From Bacteroides sp. (GTDB lineage: Bacteria > Bacteroidota > Bacteroidia > Bacteroidales > Bacteroidaceae): a DNA stretch of 64,000 nt. Numbering within the stretch: the first letter of the stretch is position 1; each line of letters starts with the position of its first letter. Shown here piece after piece: positions 55,230 to 63,482 of this stretch. The stretch spans positions 1 through 64,000 of the forward strand of contig NZ_JAICZW010000096.1 in NCBI RefSeq assembly GCF_029057325.1, in the 5' to 3' direction. Both the position numbers and the translations under genes were made by a program. The notes beneath the pieces are model-generated. The model saw only the letters and a program-made list of their open reading frames with translations, searched no databases and was not told the DNA's origin.

Positions 55230-55592
55230 TCAGTACTTTCTTTGCAGTATTTCCGACCAGATGATGGCCTTTCTTGCCTCTTCGGCCGACCGGATGCTGA
55301 ATTCGGAGGCCTCTTCCGACTCTTGCGGTTCGGTGGGCGGCGGGGCGGAATGTGTGGAGTTGCCGGGCGTTTGGAAGGCGGCTTTCGCTTTCCCCTTTTT
55401 CCCTGCTTTCCTTGCTTTCTGAGGTTTTTGTGGACCTTCGGGGATGTAGCCTCCGTAGGTGGTGTCGTTGCCGGTCAGGTCGGGCACGGGCGCGTCGGGC
55501 TTCGCGTTCTTGTCCGCCTCTTTCTTATATTGCTTTACGATTCCGATGGCAATGAAGCCTACGACCAGCAGAAACTTGAAGATGTCTTCCAT
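55230..55592 (-). CDS. Small membrane-anchored protein, unknown function
   Basis: A 120-residue protein with one N-terminal membrane helix (FKFLLVVGFIAIGIVKQY) and a hydrophilic, Lys/Pro-rich tail (PQKPQKARKAGKKGKAKAAF, then SEEASEFSIRSAEEARKAIIWSEILQR). I do not recognise a family. The conserved-looking C-terminal helix EFSIRSAEEARKAIIWSEIL may be an interaction segment. It is the first gene of a two-gene unit with the succinate CoA-transferase; a partial -7 box (CATCTTTG, 55616-55623 on the minus strand) lies close upstream. Confidence 0.65.
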   Translation of the reverse strand: MEDIFKFLLVVGFIAIGIVKQYKKEADKNAKPDAPVPDLTGNDTTYGGYIPEGPQKPQKARKAGKKGKAKAAFQTPGNSTHSAPPPTEPQESEEASEFSIRSAEEARKAIIWSEILQRKY

Positions 55593-55713
55593 AATTCTTC
55601 GTTTTAATTTTAATGCAAAGATGATGCAAACCGAAGTGCCTCTGTCATACGGCTTATCTTCGTTTGGGCAAAGTTAGTCAAATTAATTTGATATAGGCAA
55701 GAATCGGGCATAA

Positions 55714-55743
55714 AAAAAGGACAGCTTCACAGCTATCCTTTTT
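55714..55743. terminator. Bidirectional hairpin in a divergent region
   Basis: AAAAAGGA-C-AGCT pairs with AGCT-A-TCCTTTTT across TCAC, with one mismatch, and has A/T runs on both sides. No annotated gene ends here. Confidence 0.6.
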
Positions 55744-55765
55744 GAGCTTAACCTAAACCTTAACT

Positions 55766-55867
55766 ATGAAAAAATCTAATGTTTCTTTCATTCTACAAAA
55801 ATGGAGATTTATTTCAAGAATCTCAAGCGGAGGCCTGGAAAATGTTCGATCGGTTAACATTAATTAG
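55766..55867 (+). CDS. Possible 33-residue leader ORF
   Basis: ATG to TAG gives MKKSNVSFILQKWRF and a further 18 residues. Codon use is unremarkable and there is no clear ribosome-binding site. It lies downstream of the terminator-like hairpin and before the miaB promoter, so it could be the product of a short transcript. I do not recognise it and support is weak. Confidence 0.2.
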   Translation: MKKSNVSFILQKWRFISRISSGGLENVRSVNIN

Positions 55868-55940
55868 TAGTAAAACTCAGACAATCAATCCAAAGAGCTA
55901 TTTTTCCACGCTATTTCGTCCCGAATTGGCAGGGAAGAAG

Positions 55941-55948
55941 TATATTTG
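55941..55948 (+). promoter_or_regulatory. -7 box for miaB
   Basis: TATATTTG is an exact TAnnTTTG match 69 nt before the ATG at 56017. Confidence 0.5.
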
Positions 55949-56016
55949 CAACGTGTTTCGGCCGGCAAGGATCCGCCCGGGACAAACCGGAAACTCATTT
56001 AAAAACGAATTTGATT

Positions 56017-57384
56017 ATGGAAAAAGCAACAGGAGCAGACTTTAAATCTGCAACTGCCGATGGCAACAAGAAGTTGTTCATCGAAACCTACGGCTGCCAG
56101 ATGAATGTGGCAGACAGTGAAGTGATTGCCTCCGTGATGCGGATGGCGGGCTACTCCGTGGCCGAAACGCTGGACGAGGCGGACGCGGTGTTCTTGAACA
56201 CCTGCTCCATCCGCGACAATGCGGAGCAGAAAATCCTGAACCGCCTGGAGTTCTTCCATTCGCTGAAGAAGAAGCGGCGCGGCCTGATTGTGGGCGTGTT
56301 GGGCTGCATGGCAGAGCGTGTGAAGGACGACCTCATCGCCAACCACCACGTCGATCTGGTGGCGGGTCCCGACGCCTACCTCTCCCTGCCCGAACTGATA
56401 GCGTCGGTCGAGGCGGGCGAAAAGGCCATCAACGTGGAGCTTTCCACCACCGAAACCTACCGCGACATCATCCCCTCGCGCATCTGCGGCAACCACATCT
56501 CAGGATTCGTCTCCATCATGCGCGGCTGCAACAATTTCTGCACCTACTGCATCGTGCCCTATACCCGCGGACGTGAGCGGAGCCGCGACGTGGAGAGCAT
56601 CTTGAGCGAAGTGGCCGACCTGGCGGCGAAGGGCTACAAGGAAGTCACCCTGTTGGGACAGAACGTCAACTCCTACCGCTTTGAGCGGCCCGACGGCGAG
56701 GTGGTCACCTTCCCCGTGCTGCTCCGCACGGTGGCGGAGGCGGTGCCCGCCATGCGTGTCCGCTTCACCACGTCGCACCCGAAGGATATGAGCGACGAGA
56801 CGCTCCGGGTCATTGCCGACGTGCCCAACGTCTGCAAGCACATCCACCTGCCCGTGCAGAGCGGAAGCAGCCGCATCCTGAAGCTGATGAACCGCAAGTA
56901 CGACCGCGAATGGTATCTGGAGCGCGTCGCCGCCATCCGCCGCATCATCCCCGATTGCGGCCTCTCCACCGACATCTTCTCCGGCTTCCACAGCGAGACG
57001 GAGGAAGACCATCGGATGTCTCTCTCGCTGATGGAGGAGTGCGGCTACGACGCCGCCTTCATGTTCAAGTATTCCGAACGCCCCGGCACGTACGCCTCCA
57101 AACGCCTGCCCGACGACGTGCCCGAAGAGGTGAAGATACGCCGCCTGAACGAAATCATCGCCCTCCAGAACCGTCTTTCCGCCGAAGCGAACGCCCGCTG
57201 CGTGGGACGGACCTACGAGGTGCTGGTGGAGGGAGTCTCCAAACGCAGCCGCGACCAGCTCTTCGGCCGCACGGAGCAGAACCGCGTGGTGGTATTCGAC
57301 CGTGGCACACACCGCGTGGGCGACTTCGTCCGGGTGAAGATTACCGAATCCAGTTCGGCGACGCTGAAGGGGGAGGAAGTATAG
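56017..57384 (+). CDS. miaB: tRNA-2-methylthio-N6-dimethylallyladenosine synthase MiaB
   Basis: A 455-residue radical SAM methylthiotransferase that adds a methylthio group to i6A37 of tRNAs. I start at ATG 56017 (MEKATG); the upstream TTG at 56011 is possible but less likely. The N-terminal UPF0004 cluster uses ETYGCQMN, NTCSIRDNA and LGCMAERV (about 29-98). The radical SAM cluster is CNNFCTYCIVPYTRGRE near 168. A TRAM domain ends the protein (VLVEGVSKRSRDQLFGRT to VRVKITESSS). Length and domain order fit the family. The next feature is an 88-bp repeat (copy D). Confidence 0.97.
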   Translation: MEKATGADFKSATADGNKKLFIETYGCQMNVADSEVIASVMRMAGYSVAETLDEADAVFLNTCSIRDNAEQKILNRLEFFHSLKKKRRGLIVGVLGCMAERVKDDLIANHHVDLVAGPDAYLSLPELIASVEAGEKAINVELSTTETYRDIIPSRICGNHISGFVSIMRGCNNFCTYCIVPYTRGRERSRDVESILSEVADLAAKGYKEVTLLGQNVNSYRFERPDGEVVTFPVLLRTVAEAVPAMRVRFTTSHPKDMSDETLRVIADVPNVCKHIHLPVQSGSSRILKLMNRKYDREWYLERVAAIRRIIPDCGLSTDIFSGFHSETEEDHRMSLSLMEECGYDAAFMFKYSERPGTYASKRLPDDVPEEVKIRRLNEIIALQNRLSAEANARCVGRTYEVLVEGVSKRSRDQLFGRTEQNRVVVFDRGTHRVGDFVRVKITESSSATLKGEEV

Positions 57385-57425
57385 GGATAAAGGAGTTGAA
57401 GGAGTTAACCCCTTATTCATGCCTT

Positions 57426-57513
57426 TGACAGACACTTGCTTCTGAGCCGACAGACACTTGTGTTCAAGCTGACAGACACTTGTGTCTGTCGGCTCAGAAG
57501 CAAGTGTTTGAGA
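57426..57513. repeat. 88-bp interspersed palindromic repeat, copy D
   Basis: ACACTTG at 57432, 57454 and 57476 (22-bp period) and CAAGTGT at 57501. The stem is longer here: 57429-57457 pairs with 57482-57510 with one G-T. The inner part of the arm (CTGAGCCGACAG/CTGTCGGCTCAG) differs from copy A, yet pairing is kept, so the two arms have changed together. Confidence 0.85.
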
Positions 57514-57620
57514 AAAGGGTGTTTTTCGATGCGATTTCAGCGATTCCATGCCCGTAGGCCTACGTTTCAAGTGAATCTTTCCTGATTTTTCGGTTTTGGT
57601 TTCAAATATTGGAACATTTT

Positions 57621-57651
57621 TTTGAATTATGGAATTGTATTTCTATCTTTG
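57621..57651 (+). promoter_or_regulatory. Complete -33/-7 promoter for higBA
   Basis: TTTG at 57621-57624 and TATCTTTG at 57644-57651, separated by 19 bp, match both elements of the Bacteroides promoter consensus. The start would be near 57658, giving a very short leader before the HigB ATG at 57667 or 57673. Confidence 0.7.
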
Positions 57652-57666
57652 TGACACAATAATCGG

Positions 57667-57966
57667 ATGGCAATGAGAATATTTACCGAACAAGCATTGA
57701 AAGAATGTGCGGAGAGCCATCCCAATTCCAAAGCCGCATTGCAAGAGTGGGCTTCCGTTGTGAAGAAAAGCAAGTGGACTTGCTTTGCCGATGTCAAGCA
57801 GGCTTTCAACAGCGTTGGCAATGTGGGCAATCAGCACTATGTCTTCAATATCAAGGGAAATAATTACCGATTGGTGGTGGTGATTAAGTTTACCGTACGA
57901 TTTGTATATATCCGCTTCATCGGTACTCATGCAGAATATGACAAGATAGATTGCGCTAATATTTAG
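57667..57966 (+). CDS. higB: HigB-type toxin, RelE-like mRNA interferase
   Basis: A 99-residue protein of the HigB_toxin family (RelE-like fold). The pattern is clear: MRIFTEQALKECAESHPNSK, ALQEWASVVKKSKW, FNIKGNNYRLVVVIKF and the C-terminal YIRFIGTHAEYDKI. HigB toxins cut mRNA at the ribosome when not bound by the antitoxin. The start may be 57667 or 57673 (MRIF). Toxin-first order and the 4-bp gap to the antitoxin gene fit the HigBA arrangement. The pair sits between miaB and a methyltransferase with a repeat element on its upstream side, suggesting an insertion. Confidence 0.9.
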   Translation: MAMRIFTEQALKECAESHPNSKAALQEWASVVKKSKWTCFADVKQAFNSVGNVGNQHYVFNIKGNNYRLVVVIKFTVRFVYIRFIGTHAEYDKIDCANI

Positions 57967-57970
57967 GATT

Positions 57971-58336
57971 ATGACGAAGATAGAAAATCAGGCACAGTAT
58001 GAATGGGCGGTCAACAGAGTGGAGGAACTTCTTCCTTTGGTGAAAGACGATACGCCTTTGGACGACCCGAACAGCATCGAACTGGAATTGCTCTCCAATC
58101 TGGTGGCGGATTATTCAGAAGAACATTTCGCTTTGGGAGAACCTACGCTTATGGATATTCTCAAACTCCGCATGTACGAAATGGGGCTTAATCAGAAGTC
58201 GCTTTCCGAACTGCTGAACGTCAGCCCTTCGCGCGTCAGCGAATACCTCTCCGGCAAGTGCGAGCCCACCTTGAAGGTGGCGCGCGAGATAAGCCGGAAG
58301 CTGAACATCGACGCCAGCATCGTGTTGGGCGTGTAG
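57971..58336 (+). CDS. higA: HigA-type antitoxin with Xre-family HTH
   Basis: A 121-residue antitoxin. The first 60 residues are an N-terminal region typical of HigA associated with HigB_toxin proteins (ELLPLVKDDTPLDDPNSIELELLSNLVADYS, split here), and residues about 70-120 form the helix-turn-helix: LRMYEMGLNQKSLSELLNVSPSRVSEYL. It would bind HigB to neutralise it and repress the shared promoter. Four bases separate it from higB. Confidence 0.9.
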   Translation: MTKIENQAQYEWAVNRVEELLPLVKDDTPLDDPNSIELELLSNLVADYSEEHFALGEPTLMDILKLRMYEMGLNQKSLSELLNVSPSRVSEYLSGKCEPTLKVAREISRKLNIDASIVLGV

Positions 58337-58487
58337 CCGGCTTATCTGTCGGTGCGCCCCGCTTACAGGTTAAATCTCCTTAATGAAAACCGCATAACCC
58401 ACTTTTTATTTGTTATTTTGCACCAAATTCAGGTGTAGTGCGGGCTGTAAGGTGCAGGCCGCACGGCCGTGTTGGTTAGAACGTCCG

Positions 58488-59402
58488 ATGAATAAACTTA
58501 CTATAACCTCTTGTCCGTTGTGCGGCGCGACGCATTTGGAGCGTGCCCTGACGTGCGTCGATCATTACGCTTCGGGCGAAATGTTCCACTTGTGCCGTTG
58601 CAGGGACTGCGGGTTCCTCTTCACGCAAGGTGTTCCCGTGGAGGCCGAAATAGGGCGCTACTACGAGACTCCCGATTACATTTCACACAGCGATACCCGG
58701 AAGGGGGTGATGAACTCCGTCTATCACAGGGTGCGCACCTATATGTTGGGCCGCAAGGCACGGCTGGTGGAGCGTGAGTCGCGCCGCAAAGAGGGCCGTC
58801 TGCTGGATTTGGGCACGGGTACGGGCTATTTTGCCGACACCATGCGCCGGCGGGGCTGGCAGGTGGAAGCCGTGGAGAAGAGCGGGCAGGCACGGGCCTT
58901 CGCCAAAGAGCGTTTCGGCCTGGACGTGAAGCCTTCGGAGGCCTTGAAAGAGCTGGCGCCCGGCAGCTTCGACGTCATCACCCTGTGGCACGTGCTGGAG
59001 CATCTGGAGCCTATCAACGAGACGTGGGAAACCCTGCGCTCCCTGCTCACCGACAAGGGCGTGCTGATTGTGGCGGTGCCCAACTGCTTGTCCTTCGATG
59101 CCCGGAAGTATGGCGCCTATTGGGCGGCCTACGATGTGCCCCGCCACTTGTGGCACTTCACGCCGGACACCATCCAGCGTTTCGGAGCCAAGCACGGGTT
59201 CATACTGGCGGAGCGATATCCCATGCCCTTCGATGCCTTCTACGTCTCCATGCTGACGGAGAAGAACATGCGTCATACGTGCGCCTTCCTGCGGGGGATG
59301 CTGACGGGCACGCTGGCGTGGTTCAGCGCATTGGTTAGGAAAGACCGCAGCAGCTCGATGATTTACGTGTTCAGAAAGAAGCAATTGGTAGTTGATAGTT
59401 AG
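58488..59402 (+). CDS. Class I SAM-dependent methyltransferase with zinc-ribbon-like N-terminus
   Basis: A 304-residue protein starting at ATG 58488 (MNKLTITSCPLCG). Residues about 9-42 have four cysteines (CPLCG and CRCRDCG) resembling a zinc ribbon. The SAM-binding motif LLDLGTGTGYFADTM is near 104, followed by the motif-IV region FDVITLWHVLEHLEP near 160. The target is unknown; this family often methylates glycans or polyketide-like acceptors, but the sequence does not say which. The last residues (QLVVDS) and the stop codon are encoded by the start of the long TAGTTGATAG inverted repeat, so the original C-terminus may have been altered. Confidence 0.82.
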   Translation: MNKLTITSCPLCGATHLERALTCVDHYASGEMFHLCRCRDCGFLFTQGVPVEAEIGRYYETPDYISHSDTRKGVMNSVYHRVRTYMLGRKARLVERESRRKEGRLLDLGTGTGYFADTMRRRGWQVEAVEKSGQARAFAKERFGLDVKPSEALKELAPGSFDVITLWHVLEHLEPINETWETLRSLLTDKGVLIVAVPNCLSFDARKYGAYWAAYDVPRHLWHFTPDTIQRFGAKHGFILAERYPMPFDAFYVSMLTEKNMRHTCAFLRGMLTGTLAWFSALVRKDRSSSMIYVFRKKQLVVDS

Positions 59403-59538
59403 CAATTGATAGTTGATAGTTAGTAGTTGATAATTGATAGTTTAGAGGATGAGAATCATTATCACTTACTACCTGTCAACTATCAATTGTCAACTATCAA
59501 CTACTAACTATCAACTAACAATTGTCAACTATCAACTA
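59389..59538. repeat. Long inverted repeat of TAGTTGATAG units
   Basis: The left arm (about 59389-59442) consists of TAGTTGATAG, TTAGTAGTTGATAA and similar words; the right arm (about 59477-59538) has the reverse complement CAACTATCAACTA repeated. The arms are about 55 bp and imperfect. The methyltransferase stop codon lies in the left arm and the ftsX start is 9 bp after the right arm. Confidence 0.75.
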
Positions 59539-59546
59539 GAAAAAGG

Positions 59547-60422
59547 ATGAAGTCAAAAAACAATTCGGTCTCCGGTTTCGATATGCAGTTCGTCACTTCG
59601 GGCATCAGCACGGCGCTGGTGCTGCTGTTGCTGGGGCTGGTGGTGTTTTTTGTGCTGACGGCCCACAATCTTTCGGTCTATGTCAAAGAGAACATCAGCT
59701 TCTCCGTGCTCATCAGCGACGACATGAAGGAGGCGGACATCCTGAAACTCCAGAAGAAGCTGGATAAGGAGCCGTTCGTGAAGCAGTCGGAATACATCTC
59801 AAAAAAGCAGGCGCTCCGCGAGCAGACGGAGGCGATGGGCACGGACCCGCAAGAGTTTCTCGGCTACAATCCCTTCACCGCCTCCATCGAGATAAAGCTG
59901 CGTTCGGACTACGCCAATTCGGACAGCATCGCCCGGATAGAGAAGCTGATCAAGAAGAACACCAACATCCAGGAGGTGCTCTACCAGAAGGAGCTGATAG
60001 ATGCCGTGAACGAGAACATACGAAACATCAGCCTGCTCCTGCTGGGGCTTGCCGTGATACTGGCGTTCATCTCGTTTGCGCTGATAAACAACACCATCCG
60101 GCTGGCCATATATTCCAAACGCTTCCTCATCCACACGATGAAGCTGGTGGGGGCGAGCTGGAGCTTTATCCGCCGGCCGTTCTTGCGCCGCAACTTCTGG
60201 ATTGGGGTGACGGCGGCGGTGGTGGCCGACGCCATCCTGTGGGGGGCTGCCTGGTGGCTGGTCTCTTACGAGCCCGATTTGGTGGAGGTCATCACGTCCG
60301 ACGTGATGCTGGTGGTCTCCGTCTCTGTATTGGTGTTCGGTGTGCTGATTACGTGGCTGTGTGCCCTGCTCTCCATCAACAAGTATCTGAGGATGAAGGC
60401 GGGGACGCTGTACCATATATAG
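59547..60422 (+). CDS. ftsX: Cell-division permease FtsX
   Basis: A 291-residue FtsX-type permease of the FtsEX complex, which controls cell-wall hydrolases during division. It has four membrane segments: near residue 20 (ALVLLLLGLVVFFVLT), 165, 215 and 255. A periplasmic loop lies between the first two. The motif LVGASWSFIRRPFLRRNFWIG near 200 is typical. FtsE is not adjacent. It begins the conserved Bacteroidetes cluster ftsX-DUF3098-uppP-truB-queA-folK. Confidence 0.93.
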   Translation: MKSKNNSVSGFDMQFVTSGISTALVLLLLGLVVFFVLTAHNLSVYVKENISFSVLISDDMKEADILKLQKKLDKEPFVKQSEYISKKQALREQTEAMGTDPQEFLGYNPFTASIEIKLRSDYANSDSIARIEKLIKKNTNIQEVLYQKELIDAVNENIRNISLLLLGLAVILAFISFALINNTIRLAIYSKRFLIHTMKLVGASWSFIRRPFLRRNFWIGVTAAVVADAILWGAAWWLVSYEPDLVEVITSDVMLVVSVSVLVFGVLITWLCALLSINKYLRMKAGTLYHI

Positions 60423-60427
60423 GAGGA

Positions 60428-60465
60428 GCCTCTCCCCCGGTCCCCCCGTAGGGAGGGGGAAGGGA
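60428..60465. repeat. GC-rich repeat, copy 1 (inverted relative to 61651)
   Basis: AGCCTCTCCCCCGGTCC and CCGTAGGGAGGGGGAAGGG; a CCTCCC/GGGAGG near-palindrome. The copy at 61651-61686 is the reverse complement with small changes, and together they flank DUF3098 and uppP. Confidence 0.6.
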
Positions 60466-60534
60466 ATGATGGAGGTGTTAAAGGTTTATATTCCTATAGT
60501 TTATTGATTATAAAGTTGAGGTCATAAATCTAAA

Positions 60535-60774
60535 ATGATTAATATGTTGAATAAAGAGAAATTCGCTTTTGATAAGATTAACTTCATACTGCTTGCCGTA
60601 GGTATGGCGGTGGTTATCATCGGCTTTCTGCTGATGACGGGTCCTGTCTCTACGCCGGACCACTTCGAGCCGGACATCTTCAGCGCACGTCGCGTCAAGG
60701 TGGCTCCGGTAGTCTGCCTGCTGGGCTTTGTGTTTATGATATATGCGGTGTTGAGGAAGCCGAAAGGAAATTAG
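60535..60774 (+). CDS. DUF3098 small membrane protein
   Basis: A 79-residue protein with two membrane helices (INFILLAVGMAVVIIGFLLM and VAPVVCLLGFVFMIYAVL) linked by a short charged loop with the conserved FEPDIFSARR. DUF3098 proteins occur next to ftsX and uppP in Bacteroidetes; function unknown, perhaps envelope-linked. An alternative start is ATG 60544. It is followed by a short TTGATGAGTTGATAACTCGTC-type inverted repeat before uppP. Confidence 0.9.
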   Translation: MINMLNKEKFAFDKINFILLAVGMAVVIIGFLLMTGPVSTPDHFEPDIFSARRVKVAPVVCLLGFVFMIYAVLRKPKGN

Positions 60775-60779
60775 TTGAC

Positions 60780-60820
60780 AAGTGGACGAGTTGATGAGTT
60801 GATAACTCGTCAACTCAAAA
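60780..60820. repeat. Short inverted repeat between DUF3098 and uppP
   Basis: GACGAGTTGATGAGTTGATAACTCGTCAACTC pairs with itself imperfectly (GACGAGTT/AACTCGTC) just upstream of uppP. It is of the same family style as 59389-59538 but short. Cited in parts: GACGAGTTGATGAGTTGATA and ACTCGTCAACTC. Confidence 0.5.
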
Positions 60821-60833
60821 AAAACATATCGAT

Positions 60834-61622
60834 ATGGAATGGTTTGAAGCGCTTATCCTTGGGCTTATACAAGGACTGACCGAATACTTGCCTGTGAGCA
60901 GCAGCGGGCATCTGGCCATTGGTTCGGCATTGTTCGGCATTGAGGGAGAGGAGAATCTTACCTTTACGATAGTGGTGCACGTGGCCACCGTGCTCAGCAC
61001 GCTGGTCATCTTGTGGAAGGAGATAGACTGGATTTTCAAGGGACTGTTCAAGTTCCGGATGAACGACGAGACGCGCTATGTGCTCAACATCCTGGTTTCG
61101 ATGATACCCATCGGCATCGTGGGCGTGTTCTTCAAGGACAAGGTGGAGGCCATCTTCGGCTCGGGGCTGCTCGTCGTGGGCTGCAGTCTGCTGCTGACCG
61201 CCCTGCTGCTGGCTTTCTCCTATTATTATAAGCCGAGGCAGAAGGAGAGCATCGGCCTGAAAGACGCGTTCGTCATCGGATTGGCGCAGGCTTGCGCGGT
61301 GCTTCCGGGGCTTTCGCGCTCGGGCAGCACCATCGCCACGGGGCTGCTGCTGGGATGCGACAAGGCACGGTTGGCTCAGTTCTCGTTTCTGATGGTGATA
61401 CCGCCCATCTTGGGCGAAGCCCTGCTCGACGGGGTGAAGATGATGAAGGGCGAAGCCATTGCGGGAGACATCCCCACGCTCTCGTTAGTGATAGGTTTCC
61501 TTGCCGCCTTTGTCTCAGGCTGCCTTGCCTGCAAGTGGATGATAAGCATCGTGAAGAGAGGCAAGCTGATATATTTCGCCATCTATTGTGCGATAGCCGG
61601 TATATTGACATTGATATTATAA
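60834..61622 (+). CDS. uppP: Undecaprenyl-diphosphatase UppP
   Basis: A 262-residue integral membrane phosphatase that converts undecaprenyl diphosphate to the monophosphate used in peptidoglycan and glycan assembly. The two active-site motifs are visible: [15 protein letters not shown] near residue 16 (E, S and H) and [13 protein letters not shown] near 158. Length and about eight membrane helices fit the BacA/UppP family. It lies in the conserved ftsX-folK cluster. Confidence 0.96.
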   Translation: MEWFEALILGLIQGLTEYLPVSSSGHLAIGSALFGIEGEENLTFTIVVHVATVLSTLVILWKEIDWIFKGLFKFRMNDETRYVLNILVSMIPIGIVGVFFKDKVEAIFGSGLLVVGCSLLLTALLLAFSYYYKPRQKESIGLKDAFVIGLAQACAVLPGLSRSGSTIATGLLLGCDKARLAQFSFLMVIPPILGEALLDGVKMMKGEAIAGDIPTLSLVIGFLAAFVSGCLACKWMISIVKRGKLIYFAIYCAIAGILTLIL

Positions 61623-61650
61623 GAAACTCTTAAGTGATACTGTTTTTATC

Positions 61651-61686
61651 TTCCTCCCTACGAGGGAGGGGTTAGGGGAGAGGCTC
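61651..61686. repeat. GC-rich repeat, copy 2
   Basis: CTTCCTCCCTACGAGGGAGG followed by GGTTAGGGGAGAGGCT, the inverted version of 60428-60465. It sits directly before the truB start codon and could affect its translation. Confidence 0.6.
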
Positions 61687-61687
61687 T

Positions 61688-62392
61688 ATGGATTTTAAAG
61701 AAGGAGAAGTACTTTATTTCAACAAGCCGCTGGGCTGGACATCGTTCAAGGTAGTGGGACACGCACGCTACCACATCTGCCGGCGGATAGGCGTGAAGAA
61801 GCTGAAAGTGGGGCATGCCGGAACGCTCGACCCCCTTGCCACGGGCGTGATGATTGTCTGCACGGGCAAGGCTACCAAACGGATCGAGGAGTTCCAGTAT
61901 CACACGAAGGAGTATGTCGCCACCATCCGGCTGGGTGCCACCACCCCTTCCTACGACCTGGAGCATGAGATAGACGCCACCTATCCCACAGAGCACATCA
62001 CCCGTCGGTTGGTGGAAGAGACGTTGAAGAAGTTTGTGGGCGAGATACAGCAGGTTCCCCCCGCATTTTCCGCCTGCATGGTGAACGGAAAACGCGCCTA
62101 CGACCTTGCCCGTCGGGGCGAGGAGGTGGAGCTGAAGCCCAAACTGCTCGTCATCGACGAGATAGAGTTGCTGGAATGCAACCTGCCCGACATCAAGGTG
62201 CGCGTGGTGTGCAGCAAGGGCACCTACATCCGTGCCCTGGCACGTGACATCGGCGAGGCGCTGGACAGCGGTGCCCATCTCATCGCCCTGGAGCGCACGC
62301 GTGTGGGCGATGTCCGCATCGAAGACTGCCTGAATCCGCTCGAGTTCAAGGAGTGGATAGATGCGCAGGAAATAAGTGAACAATATATTTAA
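61688..62392 (+). CDS. truB: tRNA pseudouridine-55 synthase TruB
   Basis: A 234-residue enzyme that isomerises U55 to pseudouridine in the T-loop of tRNAs. The catalytic Asp is in [14 protein letters not shown] near residue 45. Other motifs are [27 protein letters not shown] near 120, split by function into the binding loop, and [17 protein letters not shown] near 176. There is no C-terminal PUA domain, which is usual for this Bacteroidetes type. It ends 10 bp before queA. Confidence 0.95.
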   Translation: MDFKEGEVLYFNKPLGWTSFKVVGHARYHICRRIGVKKLKVGHAGTLDPLATGVMIVCTGKATKRIEEFQYHTKEYVATIRLGATTPSYDLEHEIDATYPTEHITRRLVEETLKKFVGEIQQVPPAFSACMVNGKRAYDLARRGEEVELKPKLLVIDEIELLECNLPDIKVRVVCSKGTYIRALARDIGEALDSGAHLIALERTRVGDVRIEDCLNPLEFKEWIDAQEISEQYI

Positions 62393-62402
62393 ATCCAAAG
62401 AT

Positions 62403-63461
62403 ATGAAACTGTCGCAATTTAAATTCAAGCTTCCCGAAGAGAAGATTGCTTTGCATCCCGCGAAGTACAGAGATGAATCGCGCCTGATGGTGCTGCACCG
62501 CAAGACTGGTGAGATAGAGCACAAGATGTTCAAGGAAATCCTGGAGTATTTCGACGACAAGGACGTGTTTATCTTCAACGACACCAAAGTGTTTCCCGCC
62601 CGCCTTTACGGCAACAAGGAGAAGACAGGTGCCCGCATCGAAGTGTTCCTGCTGCGCGAGCTGAACGAAGAGCTTCGCCTGTGGGACGTGCTGGTGGACC
62701 CTGCGCGTAAAATCCGCATCGGCAACAAGCTCTACTTCGGCGACGACGATTCGATGGTGGCTGAAGTGATAGACAACACCACTTCGCGCGGACGTACGCT
62801 CCGCTTCCTCTACGACGGTCCGCACGACGAGTTCAAGCGGGCACTCTATGCCTTGGGCGAAACGCCGCTGCCCCACAGCATCATCAACCGCCCCGTGGAG
62901 CCGGATGATGCCGATAGATTCCAGTCCATCTTTGCCCGCAACGAGGGTGCCGTGACCGCTCCCACCGCCAGCCTGCACTTCAGCCGCGAGCTGATGAAGC
63001 GCATGGAAATCAAGGGCATCGACTTCGCCTACATCACGCTGCACGCCGGATTGGGCAACTTCCGCGAGATAGATGTGGAAGACCTCACCAAGCACAAGAC
63101 CGACTCCGAACAGATGATTGTGGACGAGAAGGCTGTGAGCATCGTGAACCACGCCAAAGACCTGAACAAGCAGGTTTGCGCCGTGGGAACCACCGTGATG
63201 CGTGCCATCGAAAGCACCGTCAGCACCGACGGTCACCTGAAGATGTACGAAGGATGGACCAACAAGTTCATCTTCCCGCCCTACGACTTCACCGTTGCCA
63301 ACGCGATGGTGTCCAACTTCCACATGCCGCTCTCCACATTGCTGATGATTGTGGCTGCTTTCGGCGGCTACGAGCAGGTGATGAACGCCTACGACGTGGC
63401 GCTGAAAGAGGGCTACCGCTTCGGAACGTATGGAGATGCGATGCTGATTACGGACAGATAA
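62403..63461 (+). CDS. queA: S-adenosylmethionine:tRNA ribosyltransferase-isomerase QueA
   Basis: A 352-residue enzyme of queuosine synthesis that transfers and isomerises the ribosyl group of SAM onto 7-aminomethyl-7-deazaguanine in tRNA. I start at ATG 62403 ([19 protein letters not shown]); an upstream ATG at 62376 lies inside truB. Motifs include [15 protein letters not shown] near 56, [16 protein letters not shown] near 182 and [15 protein letters not shown] near 216. The family length is about 345-350, so it is complete. It is co-directional with truB and folK. Confidence 0.96.
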   Translation: MKLSQFKFKLPEEKIALHPAKYRDESRLMVLHRKTGEIEHKMFKEILEYFDDKDVFIFNDTKVFPARLYGNKEKTGARIEVFLLRELNEELRLWDVLVDPARKIRIGNKLYFGDDDSMVAEVIDNTTSRGRTLRFLYDGPHDEFKRALYALGETPLPHSIINRPVEPDDADRFQSIFARNEGAVTAPTASLHFSRELMKRMEIKGIDFAYITLHAGLGNFREIDVEDLTKHKTDSEQMIVDEKAVSIVNHAKDLNKQVCAVGTTVMRAIESTVSTDGHLKMYEGWTNKFIFPPYDFTVANAMVSNFHMPLSTLLMIVAAFGGYEQVMNAYDVALKEGYRFGTYGDAMLITDR

Positions 63462-63482
63462 TTCTTTCTTCTGAAGGAGCCA

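Larger units (their letters stand above)
55593..56016. other. 424-bp divergent region before miaB
   Basis: It holds a bidirectional terminator-like hairpin (55714-55743), a 33-codon ORF (55766-55867) and the miaB -7 box (55941-55948). A terminator in a divergent region implies an additional small transcript. Confidence 0.5.

Noticed and set aside
6156..57513. CRISPR array
   Set aside because: The 88-bp elements have 22-bp-spaced units, but the units are nearly contiguous, there are only three direct units and one inverted one per site, there are no unique spacers and no cas genes nearby.
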